From contig JABDDK010000002.1 of assembly GCA_013287665.1 (NCBI GenBank), positions 1 through 64,000 of the forward strand: a stretch of 64,000 nt of DNA. Direction: 5' to 3'. Of the stretch, positions 35,424 to 43,307 are shown piece by piece. How positions within the stretch are numbered: the stretch's first letter is position 1; each line of letters begins with the position of its first letter. Position numbers and translations under genes: made by a program. Under the pieces are notes generated by a model. It was not told the origin of the DNA. It saw only the letters and a program-made list of their open reading frames with translations, and searched no databases. Source of the stretch: Alphaproteobacteria bacterium. GTDB taxonomy: Bacteria; Pseudomonadota; Alphaproteobacteria; UBA9655.

Positions 35424-37148
35424 CTCTTTAATCGTTCCCTTATCAAAAACAAGAACTCGATCCGCCTGGTCAATCGTTGACTTTCTATGGGCAATAATAA
35501 GAGTCGTGCGATTGTGCTTTAGGGTTTCTAAGGCGAGGCGCACCTTTTCTTCGCTTTCCGTATCCAGAGCAGAGGTTGCTTCATCTAACAATAAAAACGC
35601 TGGATTTTTAAGGATTGCCCGTGCAATTGCAAGCCTTTGTCGTTGCCCTCCCGAAAGAGCAACACCCTTTTCACCAACAGGTGTCTGAAACCCCGAGGGA
35701 AGCGTTTCAATGAATTCAGAGGCATAAGCAGCATCCGCAGCTGCCTTAACTTCAGCATCTGTTGCGTCAAGATTTCCAAAGCGAATGTTCTCCATAAAAT
35801 TGGTTGTAAATAAAACGGGATCTTGAGGAACTAACCCAATCACAGTGCGGAAGGAATGAGGATCAAGATCATTCAAGGGCACACCATCAATAAAAATCTG
35901 ACCGTGAAGTGGATCGTAAAAACGCATGATTAGGTTGAAGATTGTTGTTTTCCCAACACCAGAGGGCCCAACAAGCGCTACGGTTTCCCCCTTAAAGACC
36001 TCAAAGGAAGCCTCTTTAAGAACCATATGGTGAGGCCTTGTGGGATAGGCAAAGCCCACATTAAGAAACTGTAGATGCCCTTTAAGAGGGGCTGGAAGGG
36101 TTTGGGGAGGTCCCGCAAGGACAAGAGTCGGTTTTAGCGCCAGAAACTGAAAAATGCGCTCAACGCCCCCTGCCGCACGTAAAATATCACCATGTATCTC
36201 GCTGAGAGAACCAGCAGCTCCCCCCACAGCAGCAGCATAAAAGAGAAAGGCAGAGAGTTGCCCAGGCGTCATATGCCCCTGGATAACGTTATGTCCTCCA
36301 TACCAAAGCATAACGCTGATGCCTCCAAAAACAAGGATCATCACCAATGCCGTTAGACGAGCGCGGGCTTCAACACGTTTTAGGGAAACAGCATATGTTT
36401 TCTCAACTTCGGTTGAAAATAGCTTGGTCATATAGGGTTCACGACAAAACGCAAAGACAGTACGTATCGCACTAAAAGTTTCATCAAGAAATGAAGAGAC
36501 ATCTGCCGTCTTTTCTTGCGCAAGACGTGAGTATTCCTTTACTTTCCGGCCATATATAAGAATAGGGATGAGGACGAGCGGAATCACAAATAAAATAATA
36601 GACGTCATCACGGGGCTCGTAATAATGAGCATGGTGATCCCCCCTAAAATGATCATGATATTCCGAAGGGCAATGGGAATTGAAGTGCCCAGAACAATTT
36701 GGAGCAGCGTTGTATCTGTTGTCAGGCGAGATTGGATATCCCCAAGGCTAGTCGACTCAAAGAAAGCAATGTCCTGCTTAAGGAGGTGAGAGAAGATCTC
36801 TTTCCTTAGATCAGCAATAACACGTTCACTCAATTGAGCGACCCAATATAATCGTCCATAACTTGCCAATGCCATGATAGTTACAATGCAAAACAACACC
36901 GTAACCGAACCAATAAGACCAAAGAATGCGTTTTCGGAAAAACCGTAGTCGACAAAATAACGAAGCCCTGCCCCAACACCCAGAACTGTCAGGGAAGCAA
37001 TAACAACGGATAAAAACGATAATAACAGAATTTTTGGGTATTTCTTTAGATAAGGGATGATCTCTCGTAAAACTTGCGGAGACTTGCCCTTAGGGCGCTC
37101 TTCTTGTACGTTTTCATCAAGATAGCTTGGTTCACGAAGCATAGTCAC
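35406..37148 (-). CDS. MsbA-like ABC exporter (fused permease-ATPase)
   Basis: Half-transporter of 580 residues with six predicted membrane helices, then an ATPase domain. Walker A is GPSGVGKTTIFNL, the signature is LSGGQRQRLAIARAI, Walker B is FLLLDEATSALD, and the switch His is in LIIAHRKST. The coupling region QSRLTTDTTLLQ is typical of alphaproteobacterial ABCB-type exporters of lipids or peptides. The substrate is not shown. The start is ATG 37148 or 37142, overlapping the cyaY end, so the two are coupled. Confidence 0.9.
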   Translation of the reverse strand: MTMLREPSYLDENVQEERPKGKSPQVLREIIPYLKKYPKILLLSFLSVVIASLTVLGVGAGLRYFVDYGFSENAFFGLIGSVTVLFCIVTIMALASYGRLYWVAQLSERVIADLRKEIFSHLLKQDIAFFESTSLGDIQSRLTTDTTLLQIVLGTSIPIALRNIMIILGGITMLIITSPVMTSIILFVIPLVLIPILIYGRKVKEYSRLAQEKTADVSSFLDETFSAIRTVFAFCREPYMTKLFSTEVEKTYAVSLKRVEARARLTALVMILVFGGISVMLWYGGHNVIQGHMTPGQLSAFLFYAAAVGGAAGSLSEIHGDILRAAGGVERIFQFLALKPTLVLAGPPQTLPAPLKGHLQFLNVGFAYPTRPHHMVLKEASFEVFKGETVALVGPSGVGKTTIFNLIMRFYDPLHGQIFIDGVPLNDLDPHSFRTVIGLVPQDPVLFTTNFMENIRFGNLDATDAEVKAAADAAYASEFIETLPSGFQTPVGEKGVALSGGQRQRLAIARAILKNPAFLLLDEATSALDTESEEKVRLALETLKHNRTTLIIAHRKSTIDQADRVLVFDKGTIKELASSI

Positions 37149-37422
37149 GAAGCTCGGTAGATAGGAAATCTTTCAGAGGTTTGGCCGTCCGTGTACACAC
37201 CCAAGTTTGATCCTTATAGTGAAAGTGATGGGCGCCCGTAAAGGGTGATGCGACCCATATTTGATGCGTCACACCATGTTTGTTTATGACATATTGACCA
37301 TTAGGCACAGATATTGTGAGCGTTCCATCGATCAAATCGACATCGGCATTTGGCCATGATGATTCAAAGAAGTCGGCGACTTCCTCTAAGGTTTGGTTTG
37401 AGAGTGTGTGAAAATCGTTCAT
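37132..37422 (-). CDS. cyaY: CyaY/frataxin-like iron-sulfur assembly protein
   Basis: Frataxin-fold protein of 96 residues that modulates cysteine desulfurase/IscU. Diagnostic features are the acidic first helix (TLEEVADFFESSWPNADVDL), the strand DGTLTISVPNGQYVINKHG, the central QIWVASPFTGAHHF (Trp of the sheet surface) and the helix LKDFLSTEL. The start at ATG 37422 is preferred to 37437. It is upstream of and overlaps the ABC exporter gene, and lies 183 bases from tRNA-Ala. Confidence 0.85.
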   Translation of the reverse strand: MNDFHTLSNQTLEEVADFFESSWPNADVDLIDGTLTISVPNGQYVINKHGVTHQIWVASPFTGAHHFHYKDQTWVCTRTAKPLKDFLSTELRDYAS

Positions 37423-37470
37423 ATGTGCCTTGTTCAATATAAACCGTCATTAGAAGGCTCGTTTAATTCT

Positions 37471-37605
37471 GCACCAGCCCGCCGTCGCTCCTTCGGAGCT
37501 ATGGCGCGCAGCCTTCCTCCTTCGCTACTTCGTAGCTTCGGCGGACAAGCCGCTCTAGTGTAAACCGTGGCTGGCTTGCCAGCCGAAGCCCGTAAGGGCG
37601 AAGGC

Positions 37606-37608
<3 letters not shown>
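37471..37608. repeat. Palindromic element fused to the tRNA-Ala CCA end
   Basis: Second large copy of the element at 15941-16035. It begins ACCAGCCCGCCGTCGCT and ends GGCTGGCTTGCCAGCC then GAA, GCCC, loop GTAA, GGGC, GAA, GGCTGG (37603-37608). Relative to the tRNA-Ser copy, the inner stem changes from GCTC/GAGC to GCCC/GGGC with pairing kept, and the loop from GCAA to GTAA. The middle has an extra roughly 40-base hairpin-rich insert. The last three bases are the complement of the tRNA CCA. Confidence 0.75.
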
Positions 37609-37680
<72 letters not shown>

Positions 37681-37719
37681 CATTGATTATGGGGTGAAAT
37701 TAATGGCATACTTTTGAAC

Positions 37720-38175
37720 ATGCAACATAAAAATGAACCACGCGTTTATACGAGCCACAGCGCTGATGATACGGCGGCCTTTGCTGTCATTATTGCTGAA
37801 CGCTTACGTCCTCATGACATTATCCTTCTTAAAGGCGAGCTTGGCGCAGGAAAATCAACCTTTGCACGTGCTTTAATCCAAGCCCTGTGCGGGAAGGACA
37901 CGGAAGTGCCTAGTCCGACCTTTACCCTCGTGCAAACCTATACAACCCCAACTTTTGTACTGTGGCATTTTGACTTATACCGCTTAAAGCACAGCCAAGA
38001 AGTTTATGAATTGGGGATTGAAGAAGCCTACTCAACTGGTGTATCCCTAATCGAGTGGCCAGAGCGCTTAGGGTCTCAACTCCCCAAAGCCTATCTGGAA
38101 ATTGAATTAATATATGGAAATGAGGAAAATGACCGTATCCTCCGTCTTACAGGCTGGGAAGACCGAACTTTTTGA
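37720..38175 (+). CDS. tsaE: TsaE, tRNA t6A biosynthesis ATPase
   Basis: Small P-loop ATPase needed with TsaB, TsaC and TsaD to make t6A37 in ANN-decoding tRNAs. Walker A is LKGELGAGKSTFARAL. Family motifs VPSPTFTLVQTY, HFDLYRL and LIEWPERLG are all present. ATG at 37720 is preferred over TTG at 37714. The 3' end overlaps the amgK start by 47 bases. tsaE-amgK-murU is a known alphaproteobacterial order. Confidence 0.93.
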   Translation: MQHKNEPRVYTSHSADDTAAFAVIIAERLRPHDIILLKGELGAGKSTFARALIQALCGKDTEVPSPTFTLVQTYTTPTFVLWHFDLYRLKHSQEVYELGIEEAYSTGVSLIEWPERLGSQLPKAYLEIELIYGNEENDRILRLTGWEDRTF

Positions 38176-39106
38176 GGATGAAAGAGCAGAGAAAAGATTT
38201 GCTTTCCTCAAAGCTCACGGCCTCGAACAAGCGACCCTCCTCCCCCTCCCCGGCGATGCCTCGGGGCGGCGATACTTTCGTTTGCCAAATGCACTTCTTA
38301 TGGATGATCCTTCAGATGATACGGTCCAGTTTCAATTCATAGCTGATGTATTGCAGGGCTGTGGATTATCGGTCCCCCAAATCTATGAGGCTGACCACCT
38401 CAATGGATTTCTCCTCATTGAAGACTGGGGAGATCAGAGCTACAGAAAAGCCTTGGAACAAATACCTGAGAAGACACTCTATGAAACGACCATTAGATCC
38501 CTTATTCACCTTCATCAGAACTTATCAGAACCCGTCGTTGGAATTCCGTTCTACGATAGTAATCTGTTCCTAGAGAAAGCTTCCCTTTTTACAGAATGGT
38601 ATGAAGATCCTTTATCAGAGACAGCCAAGGCTGATTTCAAACAGTTATGGGAATCAGCCTATCACAATCAGCCTCAAGTCCCTCACAGCCTCGCACTGCG
38701 AGATGTGATGGTGGATAACCTCATCTGGCTTCCAAAGCGTTCCGGAATGAATAAAAGCGGATTCATAGACTTTCAGGATGGTTCGTGGAATCCCATTACC
38801 TATGACCTCTTTTCCCTCCTCCAGGATGCAAGGCGGGATGTTGACCCTGTGCTTGCTGATGATTTACTTGAGTTATATATCAACTCCTTTCCAAACTTAG
38901 ATCCTAAAGACTTCTATGCGAGTTATGCCCTGTGGGGTGCCCAAAGGACAACGCGTATTATCGGCACCTTTTACCGTCTCGCCCGCCGGGACAGGAAACC
39001 TCAATATCTTCGATATATCCCGCGCTTAAAGGATACCCTTGAGATTTGCTTTTCCCATCCCAATCTTTGGGAGTTGAGAGACTGGTTTAAGATGGTGACA
39101 CTATGA
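38129..39106 (+). CDS. amgK: AmgK-like amino-sugar kinase (peptidoglycan recycling)
   Basis: Aminoglycoside-phosphotransferase-fold kinase, expected to phosphorylate MurNAc (and GlcNAc) at C1 for direct reuse in cell-wall synthesis. Visible features are LPLPGDASGRRYFRL (nucleotide loop), FLLIEDWGDQSY, the catalytic loop LALRDVMVDNLIWL (Asp and Asn; the usual HxD His is replaced by Arg) and the metal-binding FIDFQDG. ATG at 38129 is directly after GAGG; the frame is open back to 38114. The stop overlaps murU as ATGA. Confidence 0.87.
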   Translation: MTVSSVLQAGKTELFEDERAEKRFAFLKAHGLEQATLLPLPGDASGRRYFRLPNALLMDDPSDDTVQFQFIADVLQGCGLSVPQIYEADHLNGFLLIEDWGDQSYRKALEQIPEKTLYETTIRSLIHLHQNLSEPVVGIPFYDSNLFLEKASLFTEWYEDPLSETAKADFKQLWESAYHNQPQVPHSLALRDVMVDNLIWLPKRSGMNKSGFIDFQDGSWNPITYDLFSLLQDARRDVDPVLADDLLELYINSFPNLDPKDFYASYALWGAQRTTRIIGTFYRLARRDRKPQYLRYIPRLKDTLEICFSHPNLWELRDWFKMVTL

Positions 39107-39795
39107 AAACCGCCATGATTCTCTGTGCAGGACTAGGGATACGCATGCGACCCTTAACCAACACGCTCCCGAAACCCCTGATTAAAGTGGCTGGCAAAAC
39201 CATGCTAGACCGTGCCTTTGAGCACCTTAAGGTTATTGATATATCTCATATTGTTGTTAACGCGCATTACTTAAGCCCTCAAATCGTGGATCAGGTAAAA
39301 GAGAGAGGTATAGTCTCACACGAAGACGATCTACTCGAAACAGGCGGTGGCGTTCACCATGCATTGCCTTTATTAGGAAATAAACCATTCTTCGTTCTCA
39401 ACGGAGATTGCATATGGACCGGTTCTGAAAGCCTAAAGTATATGGAACAGGTTTGGGATGAGGACAAAATGGAGGCGCTATTGCTCGTTATTCCTCGAGA
39501 AAAGGCCCATGGATATAATGGGGCCGGAGATTTCTTTATGTCCCCGGATGGACACCTCTCCCGTCGCGGAGAAGCCCCTGAGGCACCCTATGTTTTTATC
39601 GGAATCCAGATCTTGAACCCTGATCTATTTAGGGGGGAAACAGAAGGCCCCTACTCCTTAAATGTGATCTATAATAAAGCCCTGGAGAAAGGGCGCCTCT
39701 ATGGAGTTGTTCATCATGGTGAGTGGTTTCACATCGGTACCCCTGAGGATTTACGCAAGTATGACCCTATGGTGGCTGAGATAGAGAAAAGCTAG
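39103..39795 (+). CDS. murU: MurU-like nucleotidyltransferase
   Basis: Expected to convert MurNAc-1-phosphate to UDP-MurNAc, completing the AmgK-MurU recycling bypass that is insensitive to fosfomycin. The 230-residue N-terminal nucleotidyltransferase domain has MILCAGLGIRMRPLT, the KPLIKVAGK loop, GGGVHHALPLLG and FVLNGDCIWTG with the metal-binding Asp. Mannose-1-phosphate guanylyltransferases are close relatives; the coupling to amgK decides the call. The following 170 bases are AT-rich with no visible signal. Confidence 0.87.
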   Translation: MKTAMILCAGLGIRMRPLTNTLPKPLIKVAGKTMLDRAFEHLKVIDISHIVVNAHYLSPQIVDQVKERGIVSHEDDLLETGGGVHHALPLLGNKPFFVLNGDCIWTGSESLKYMEQVWDEDKMEALLLVIPREKAHGYNGAGDFFMSPDGHLSRRGEAPEAPYVFIGIQILNPDLFRGETEGPYSLNVIYNKALEKGRLYGVVHHGEWFHIGTPEDLRKYDPMVAEIEKS

Positions 39796-39966
39796 AAGCT
39801 AAATTCAACGGTGTTGATTTTTCCATCTTTAAGACCTTAAACTCATTCGGTGAGTAAGCATTTATTTATTCTAAGTTATTGAAAATCATAAATTAATATA
39901 CTTCACCAAAAATCGCGTCAAAACAACTAATTAAACTTACAAATAATGATTGACAGGAGGCACACA

Positions 39967-40260
39967 ATGGAACACTATAATTTTATAGATAGCAACTTTG
40001 TCTTCGATACTCTTAAAAACGCTAAACTTATTGAATTTCGGGGTATTAGTTTTGAAGAAATTATTGAAATTATAGAAAGCAAAGGACCACTTGATGTTTT
40101 TAGACATCCCAATGCTAACAAATATCCAAATCAAATGGTGATTGCGATAGAATTCAAAGAATATGTTTACTTAGTTCCGTTTGTTGAAGAAAAGGACAAA
40201 ATAATATTGAAAACAGCCTTTCCCTGTCGAAAGGCAACACGTAGATATTTATATATGTAG
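39967..40260 (+). CDS. BrnT-like toxin of a type II toxin-antitoxin pair
   Basis: A 97-residue protein resembling the BrnT/COG2929 group of RelE-fold ribonuclease toxins. FVFDTLKNAKLIEFRGISFE corresponds to the family's F-x-x-D-x-x-K-N and G-I-S-F-E-E-I. HPNANKYPNQ, YLVPFVEE and the basic end FPCRKATRRYL follow, with the Arg/Lys expected for RNA cleavage. ATG at 39967 follows a strong AGGAGG. The partner antitoxin gene begins ten bases after its stop. RNase activity is inferred from the family. Confidence 0.75.
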   Translation: MEHYNFIDSNFVFDTLKNAKLIEFRGISFEEIIEIIESKGPLDVFRHPNANKYPNQMVIAIEFKEYVYLVPFVEEKDKIILKTAFPCRKATRRYLYM

Positions 40261-40270
40261 GAGAAAAATC

Positions 40271-40558
40271 ATGAAAAAACCTAAGTCACCCGTTTTTAAT
40301 TTAGACAAAGAAGAGCAAGAGCTTTCCGACGAATTTGATAGAGGAGAATGGGTGAGTGTCGACAATCTTGAGGAAGAAAAAGTCAGACTACGTAAAATAG
40401 CTAGAAACACTCTTCGTAAGGATGCACGGATTAATATCCGTATTTCTTCAAGTGACTTAGAGCGGTTGAAGCAACTAGCTGCTTATGAAGGTTTACCGTA
40501 TCAAACATATATAGCCAGCGTTTTGCATAAGGTTTCAGCAGGGCATCTTCATCCATAG
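40271..40558 (+). CDS. CopG/RHH-family antitoxin
   Basis: A 95-residue antitoxin of the COG5304 type. The acidic N-terminal half (EEQELSDEFDRGEWVSVDNL) should wrap the toxin, and the C-terminal ribbon-helix-helix is ARINIRISSSDLERLKQLAA followed by EGLPYQTYIASVLHKV. Such antitoxins bind their own promoter as dimers, so the operator is expected upstream of 39967. ATG follows AGGAG, ten bases after the toxin stop. Toxin-first order is usual for BrnT/BrnA modules. Confidence 0.82.
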   Translation: MKKPKSPVFNLDKEEQELSDEFDRGEWVSVDNLEEEKVRLRKIARNTLRKDARINIRISSSDLERLKQLAAYEGLPYQTYIASVLHKVSAGHLHP

Positions 40559-40563
40559 ATCAT

Positions 40564-41316
40564 TCACTTAACCTTCCGAGATGCCCGTCTAACAAGATAG
40601 TCAGAGATTGCGACAGGAAGACATTGCAAAAACCTCACAAACAGAAATACGGGAGTTGGGAAAGCAATCACAGCTTTCTTGGTGGCAAGTCCTTTAGCGA
40701 TTCTCTTCGCGGCGTCGTCGACTTCCATTATGAAGGGCATTTTTAACTTGCTACCCGCCGTAAGAGGGGTCTTAATAAATCCTGGACAGATCGTAGAAAC
40801 AACGATGTTATAGGGCTCAAGTTCGATGCGCCAGCATTCGCAAAGCATTTTAATTGCGGCTTTGCTCGCACAGTAGGCTCCTCTCTTCGGAAAACCGCGA
40901 TAGGCAGCAAGGGAACTGAGAACGGCAATGTGACCCGTCTTACGCTCTTTCATGCGTAGCATCACGGGCCATACCGCATTCAAAACACCATCAATATTGG
41001 TTTTTAGAACCCGATTGTATTCCTCACGATCAGGATCACGCTGCATGGCACGCACACCTGCATTAGCTATGACCAAATCAATGGGATGAGCCTTATCAAT
41101 CTCATTTATCCACTTCTCCATGGCCGATTGATCCGTTACATCAATCGTTTTTGAGACGACGGTTGCCCCCTTCCCTTCACAAAGCTCTTGGCTATCTTGA
41201 AGACGCTTCTTATCTCGCCCAACAAGGATAAGCGTGATATGAGGGGCCGCATAATGCTCGGCCAATGCCTTGCCTATACCGCTCGATGCACCGGTAATGA
41301 GAATGGTATTATACAT
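40564..41316 (-). CDS. Short-chain dehydrogenase/reductase
   Basis: A 250-residue classical SDR. The Rossmann motif is TGASSGIGKAL, the N-A-G motif is VIANAGV, the catalytic Ser is in AVLSSLAAYRG and the Y-x-x-x-K is AYCASKAAIK. The hydrophobic C-terminus (TPVFLFVRFLQCLPVAISDY) suggests membrane association, as in SDRs acting on lipid or ketoacyl substrates. ATG at 41316 follows GGGAGGA; the longer frame to 41358 is rejected. Convergent with the antitoxin gene, five bases apart. Confidence 0.88.
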   Translation of the reverse strand: MYNTILITGASSGIGKALAEHYAAPHITLILVGRDKKRLQDSQELCEGKGATVVSKTIDVTDQSAMEKWINEIDKAHPIDLVIANAGVRAMQRDPDREEYNRVLKTNIDGVLNAVWPVMLRMKERKTGHIAVLSSLAAYRGFPKRGAYCASKAAIKMLCECWRIELEPYNIVVSTICPGFIKTPLTAGSKLKMPFIMEVDDAAKRIAKGLATKKAVIAFPTPVFLFVRFLQCLPVAISDYLVRRASRKVK

Positions 41317-41410
41317 AAGATCCTCCCTGAAGAATAAAGTAGAGTTTATCACCTCCATTAAAAAAAGGGGATCGTAATCTTTTTAAATAAATTCACCGTC
41401 AAACATGAAA

Positions 41411-41439
41411 AGCGAGCCATGAAAGTGGCTCGTTTTTTT
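41411..41439 (+). terminator. Orphan plus-strand terminator ahead of plsY
   Basis: The stem is CGAGCCA (41413-41419) with TGGCTCG (41426-41432), followed by seven T. It lies between two divergent genes, so no coding sequence precedes it on this strand. It may end a small RNA or attenuate a plsY leader. Confidence 0.7.
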
Positions 41440-41593
41440 ATGGTTTTAAAAGGCAGAATAATGATATTTACATGTTACAAATTGGTACAAAAGTAGATGC
41501 ATGATACATGCAACTTACGAGCTCACAAAACAATTTTACATTTCCTCTAACTTCTGTAAGAATTCCCCAAGCAATAATAACAAAGAAGAAACG

Positions 41594-42211
41594 ATGGGCA
41601 CTCCTCTTTTCATTGAAGTCATAACCTTAATCGCGGCCTATCTCTTGGGCTCAATCCCATCTGGTCTTCTTATCAGTTGGGCGTTTAAGCTTCCGGACCC
41701 CCGTGAGATTGGCTCAGAGACCATAGGGGCTACGAATATGCTGAGGCTGGGGGATAAGAGGGCAGCCATATTGACTCTCCTCCTTGACGCTCTAAAGGGC
41801 AGTCTGGCTGTGATTATTGCGCTGATTGTAGCGCCACCGCTTGCTCAGTTTGCTTGTCTTCTTGCCGTTATTGGACATATTTGGCCTGTGTGGCTTGGCC
41901 TCAAAGGGGGCAAAGGGATTGCAACGGCTTTTGGGGCTATTCTTATTTTAAGTTGGCCTTTAGCGATTGTCTGCCTTGTCACATGGATTGCGGTTGCTGC
42001 GACCACTCGCTATTCTTCTTTAGCTTCTCTTACGGCTGTCATTTTAAGCCCTCTTTACACAACTGTCTTAAATGAGGATACTCTTGTTATGACTTGTCTT
42101 GGTCTTGCGTGTCTCATTTTTTGGACGCACCGCAGCAATATCAAACGCTTAATAACAGGGAAAGAATCACAGATTGGCGACACAACTCTTTCACAAACCC
42201 CTCAAGACTGA
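41594..42211 (+). CDS. plsY: Glycerol-3-phosphate acyltransferase PlsY
   Basis: Inner-membrane acyltransferase using acyl-phosphate to make lysophosphatidate. It has 205 residues with five or more membrane helices and the conserved loops LLGSIPSGLLISW, GSETIGATNMLRLG, and GLKGGKGIATAFGAIL with the glycine-rich phosphate-binding loop. ATG at 41594 is used; the frame extends back to 41501 without a ribosome site. It opens the plsY-dprA-topA-rnr run and overlaps dprA by 38 bases. Confidence 0.93.
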   Translation: MGTPLFIEVITLIAAYLLGSIPSGLLISWAFKLPDPREIGSETIGATNMLRLGDKRAAILTLLLDALKGSLAVIIALIVAPPLAQFACLLAVIGHIWPVWLGLKGGKGIATAFGAILILSWPLAIVCLVTWIAVAATTRYSSLASLTAVILSPLYTTVLNEDTLVMTCLGLACLIFWTHRSNIKRLITGKESQIGDTTLSQTPQD

Positions 42212-43307
42212 TGAAGATCGCATCGATTGGATCCAACTGGCACGATCTGAAAATGTCGGCCCCCTTACGTTCCATCGCTTAATCTCTCGATTTGGCTGTC
42301 CAAAAGATGCCCTTGAGGCCTTGCCTGAATTGGCTGCAAAGGGCGGTTTAAAACGGAAACTTAAGATTGCTTTACGCTCTGAAATTGAAGCTGAGATCGA
42401 GGCCACCGAAGCCTTTGGAGCACACATCGTTCTGTTTGATGATCCTGACTATCCACCCCTTCTGAGACATATTGACTCTGCCCCTGCCCTGATCACAGTT
42501 AAGGGAAAGCTTGATCTTTTACACACTCCTTTGTTTGCAATTGTAGGAGCGCGTAATGCCTCAGCGATGGGCAAGAAAATGGCCCATACACTTGCCTCTG
42601 AGCTTGGTACACTCGGATGGGTCATAAGCTCAGGGCTCGCTCGCGGCATTGATGGCGCTGCCCATAAGGGAAGCCTAAAGTCCGGAACGATTGCAGTTCT
42701 TGCGGGAGGTATCAATGATATCTATCCTCAAGAAAATGAGAGTCTCTATCATCAAATAGCGGAAGTTGGGGCGCTAATCGCTGAATCTCCCTTTGGTACA
42801 CAGCCTCAAGCAACTTTATTCCCCAGACGAAATCGAATTGTCTCAGGGATATCACGCTGTGTTCTGGTCGTTGAGGCCGCTCTTAAATCAGGCTCTCTCA
42901 TCACAACAAAGTATGCCCTGGAACAAGGACGCGATGTGTTTGCTATTCCTGGCCATCCCCTTGATCCGCGAGCGCGCGGGTGTAATCAACTTATAAAGAA
43001 TGGCGCCGTCCTTGTTGAATCAATTGAAGATATTTCCAATGAAATTTCGCCGTCAATCAATATGAATCTTAAGGAATCTCCTTGTGAATATAGGGAGTTC
43101 CCCCCCTCCCCTTGCCTAGATAAGACTCGACATGTCGTTAACGAAAATTTAAGTACTTTTCCGATAAGTGTTGACGAATTGATCCGACAATGTCAGTTGT
43201 CGGCATCTGATGTGTGGGTTGTCCTACTCGAGATGGAAATTGCGGGACGCCTTGAACGCCTACCCGGCGGCAAGGTTTCCCTAAAAGAGGAATGGAAGAA
43301 TTTATGA
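42174..43307 (+). CDS. dprA: DprA/Smf DNA-processing protein
   Basis: Binds incoming single-stranded DNA and loads RecA during transformation. It has 377 residues: an N-terminal helix-hairpin-like region (LARSENVGPLTFHRLISRFG), the Rossmann DprA core (AIVGARNASAMGKKMA, SSGLARGIDGAAHKGSL, TIAVLAGGINDIYPQEN, PRRNRIVSGIS, VFAIPGHPLDPRARGCN) and a C-terminal winged-helix domain. The start is TTG at 42174, inside plsY. The stop overlaps topA as ATGA. No other competence genes are in the window. Confidence 0.94.
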   Translation: MATQLFHKPLKTDEDRIDWIQLARSENVGPLTFHRLISRFGCPKDALEALPELAAKGGLKRKLKIALRSEIEAEIEATEAFGAHIVLFDDPDYPPLLRHIDSAPALITVKGKLDLLHTPLFAIVGARNASAMGKKMAHTLASELGTLGWVISSGLARGIDGAAHKGSLKSGTIAVLAGGINDIYPQENESLYHQIAEVGALIAESPFGTQPQATLFPRRNRIVSGISRCVLVVEAALKSGSLITTKYALEQGRDVFAIPGHPLDPRARGCNQLIKNGAVLVESIEDISNEISPSINMNLKESPCEYREFPPSPCLDKTRHVVNENLSTFPISVDELIRQCQLSASDVWVVLLEMEIAGRLERLPGGKVSLKEEWKNL

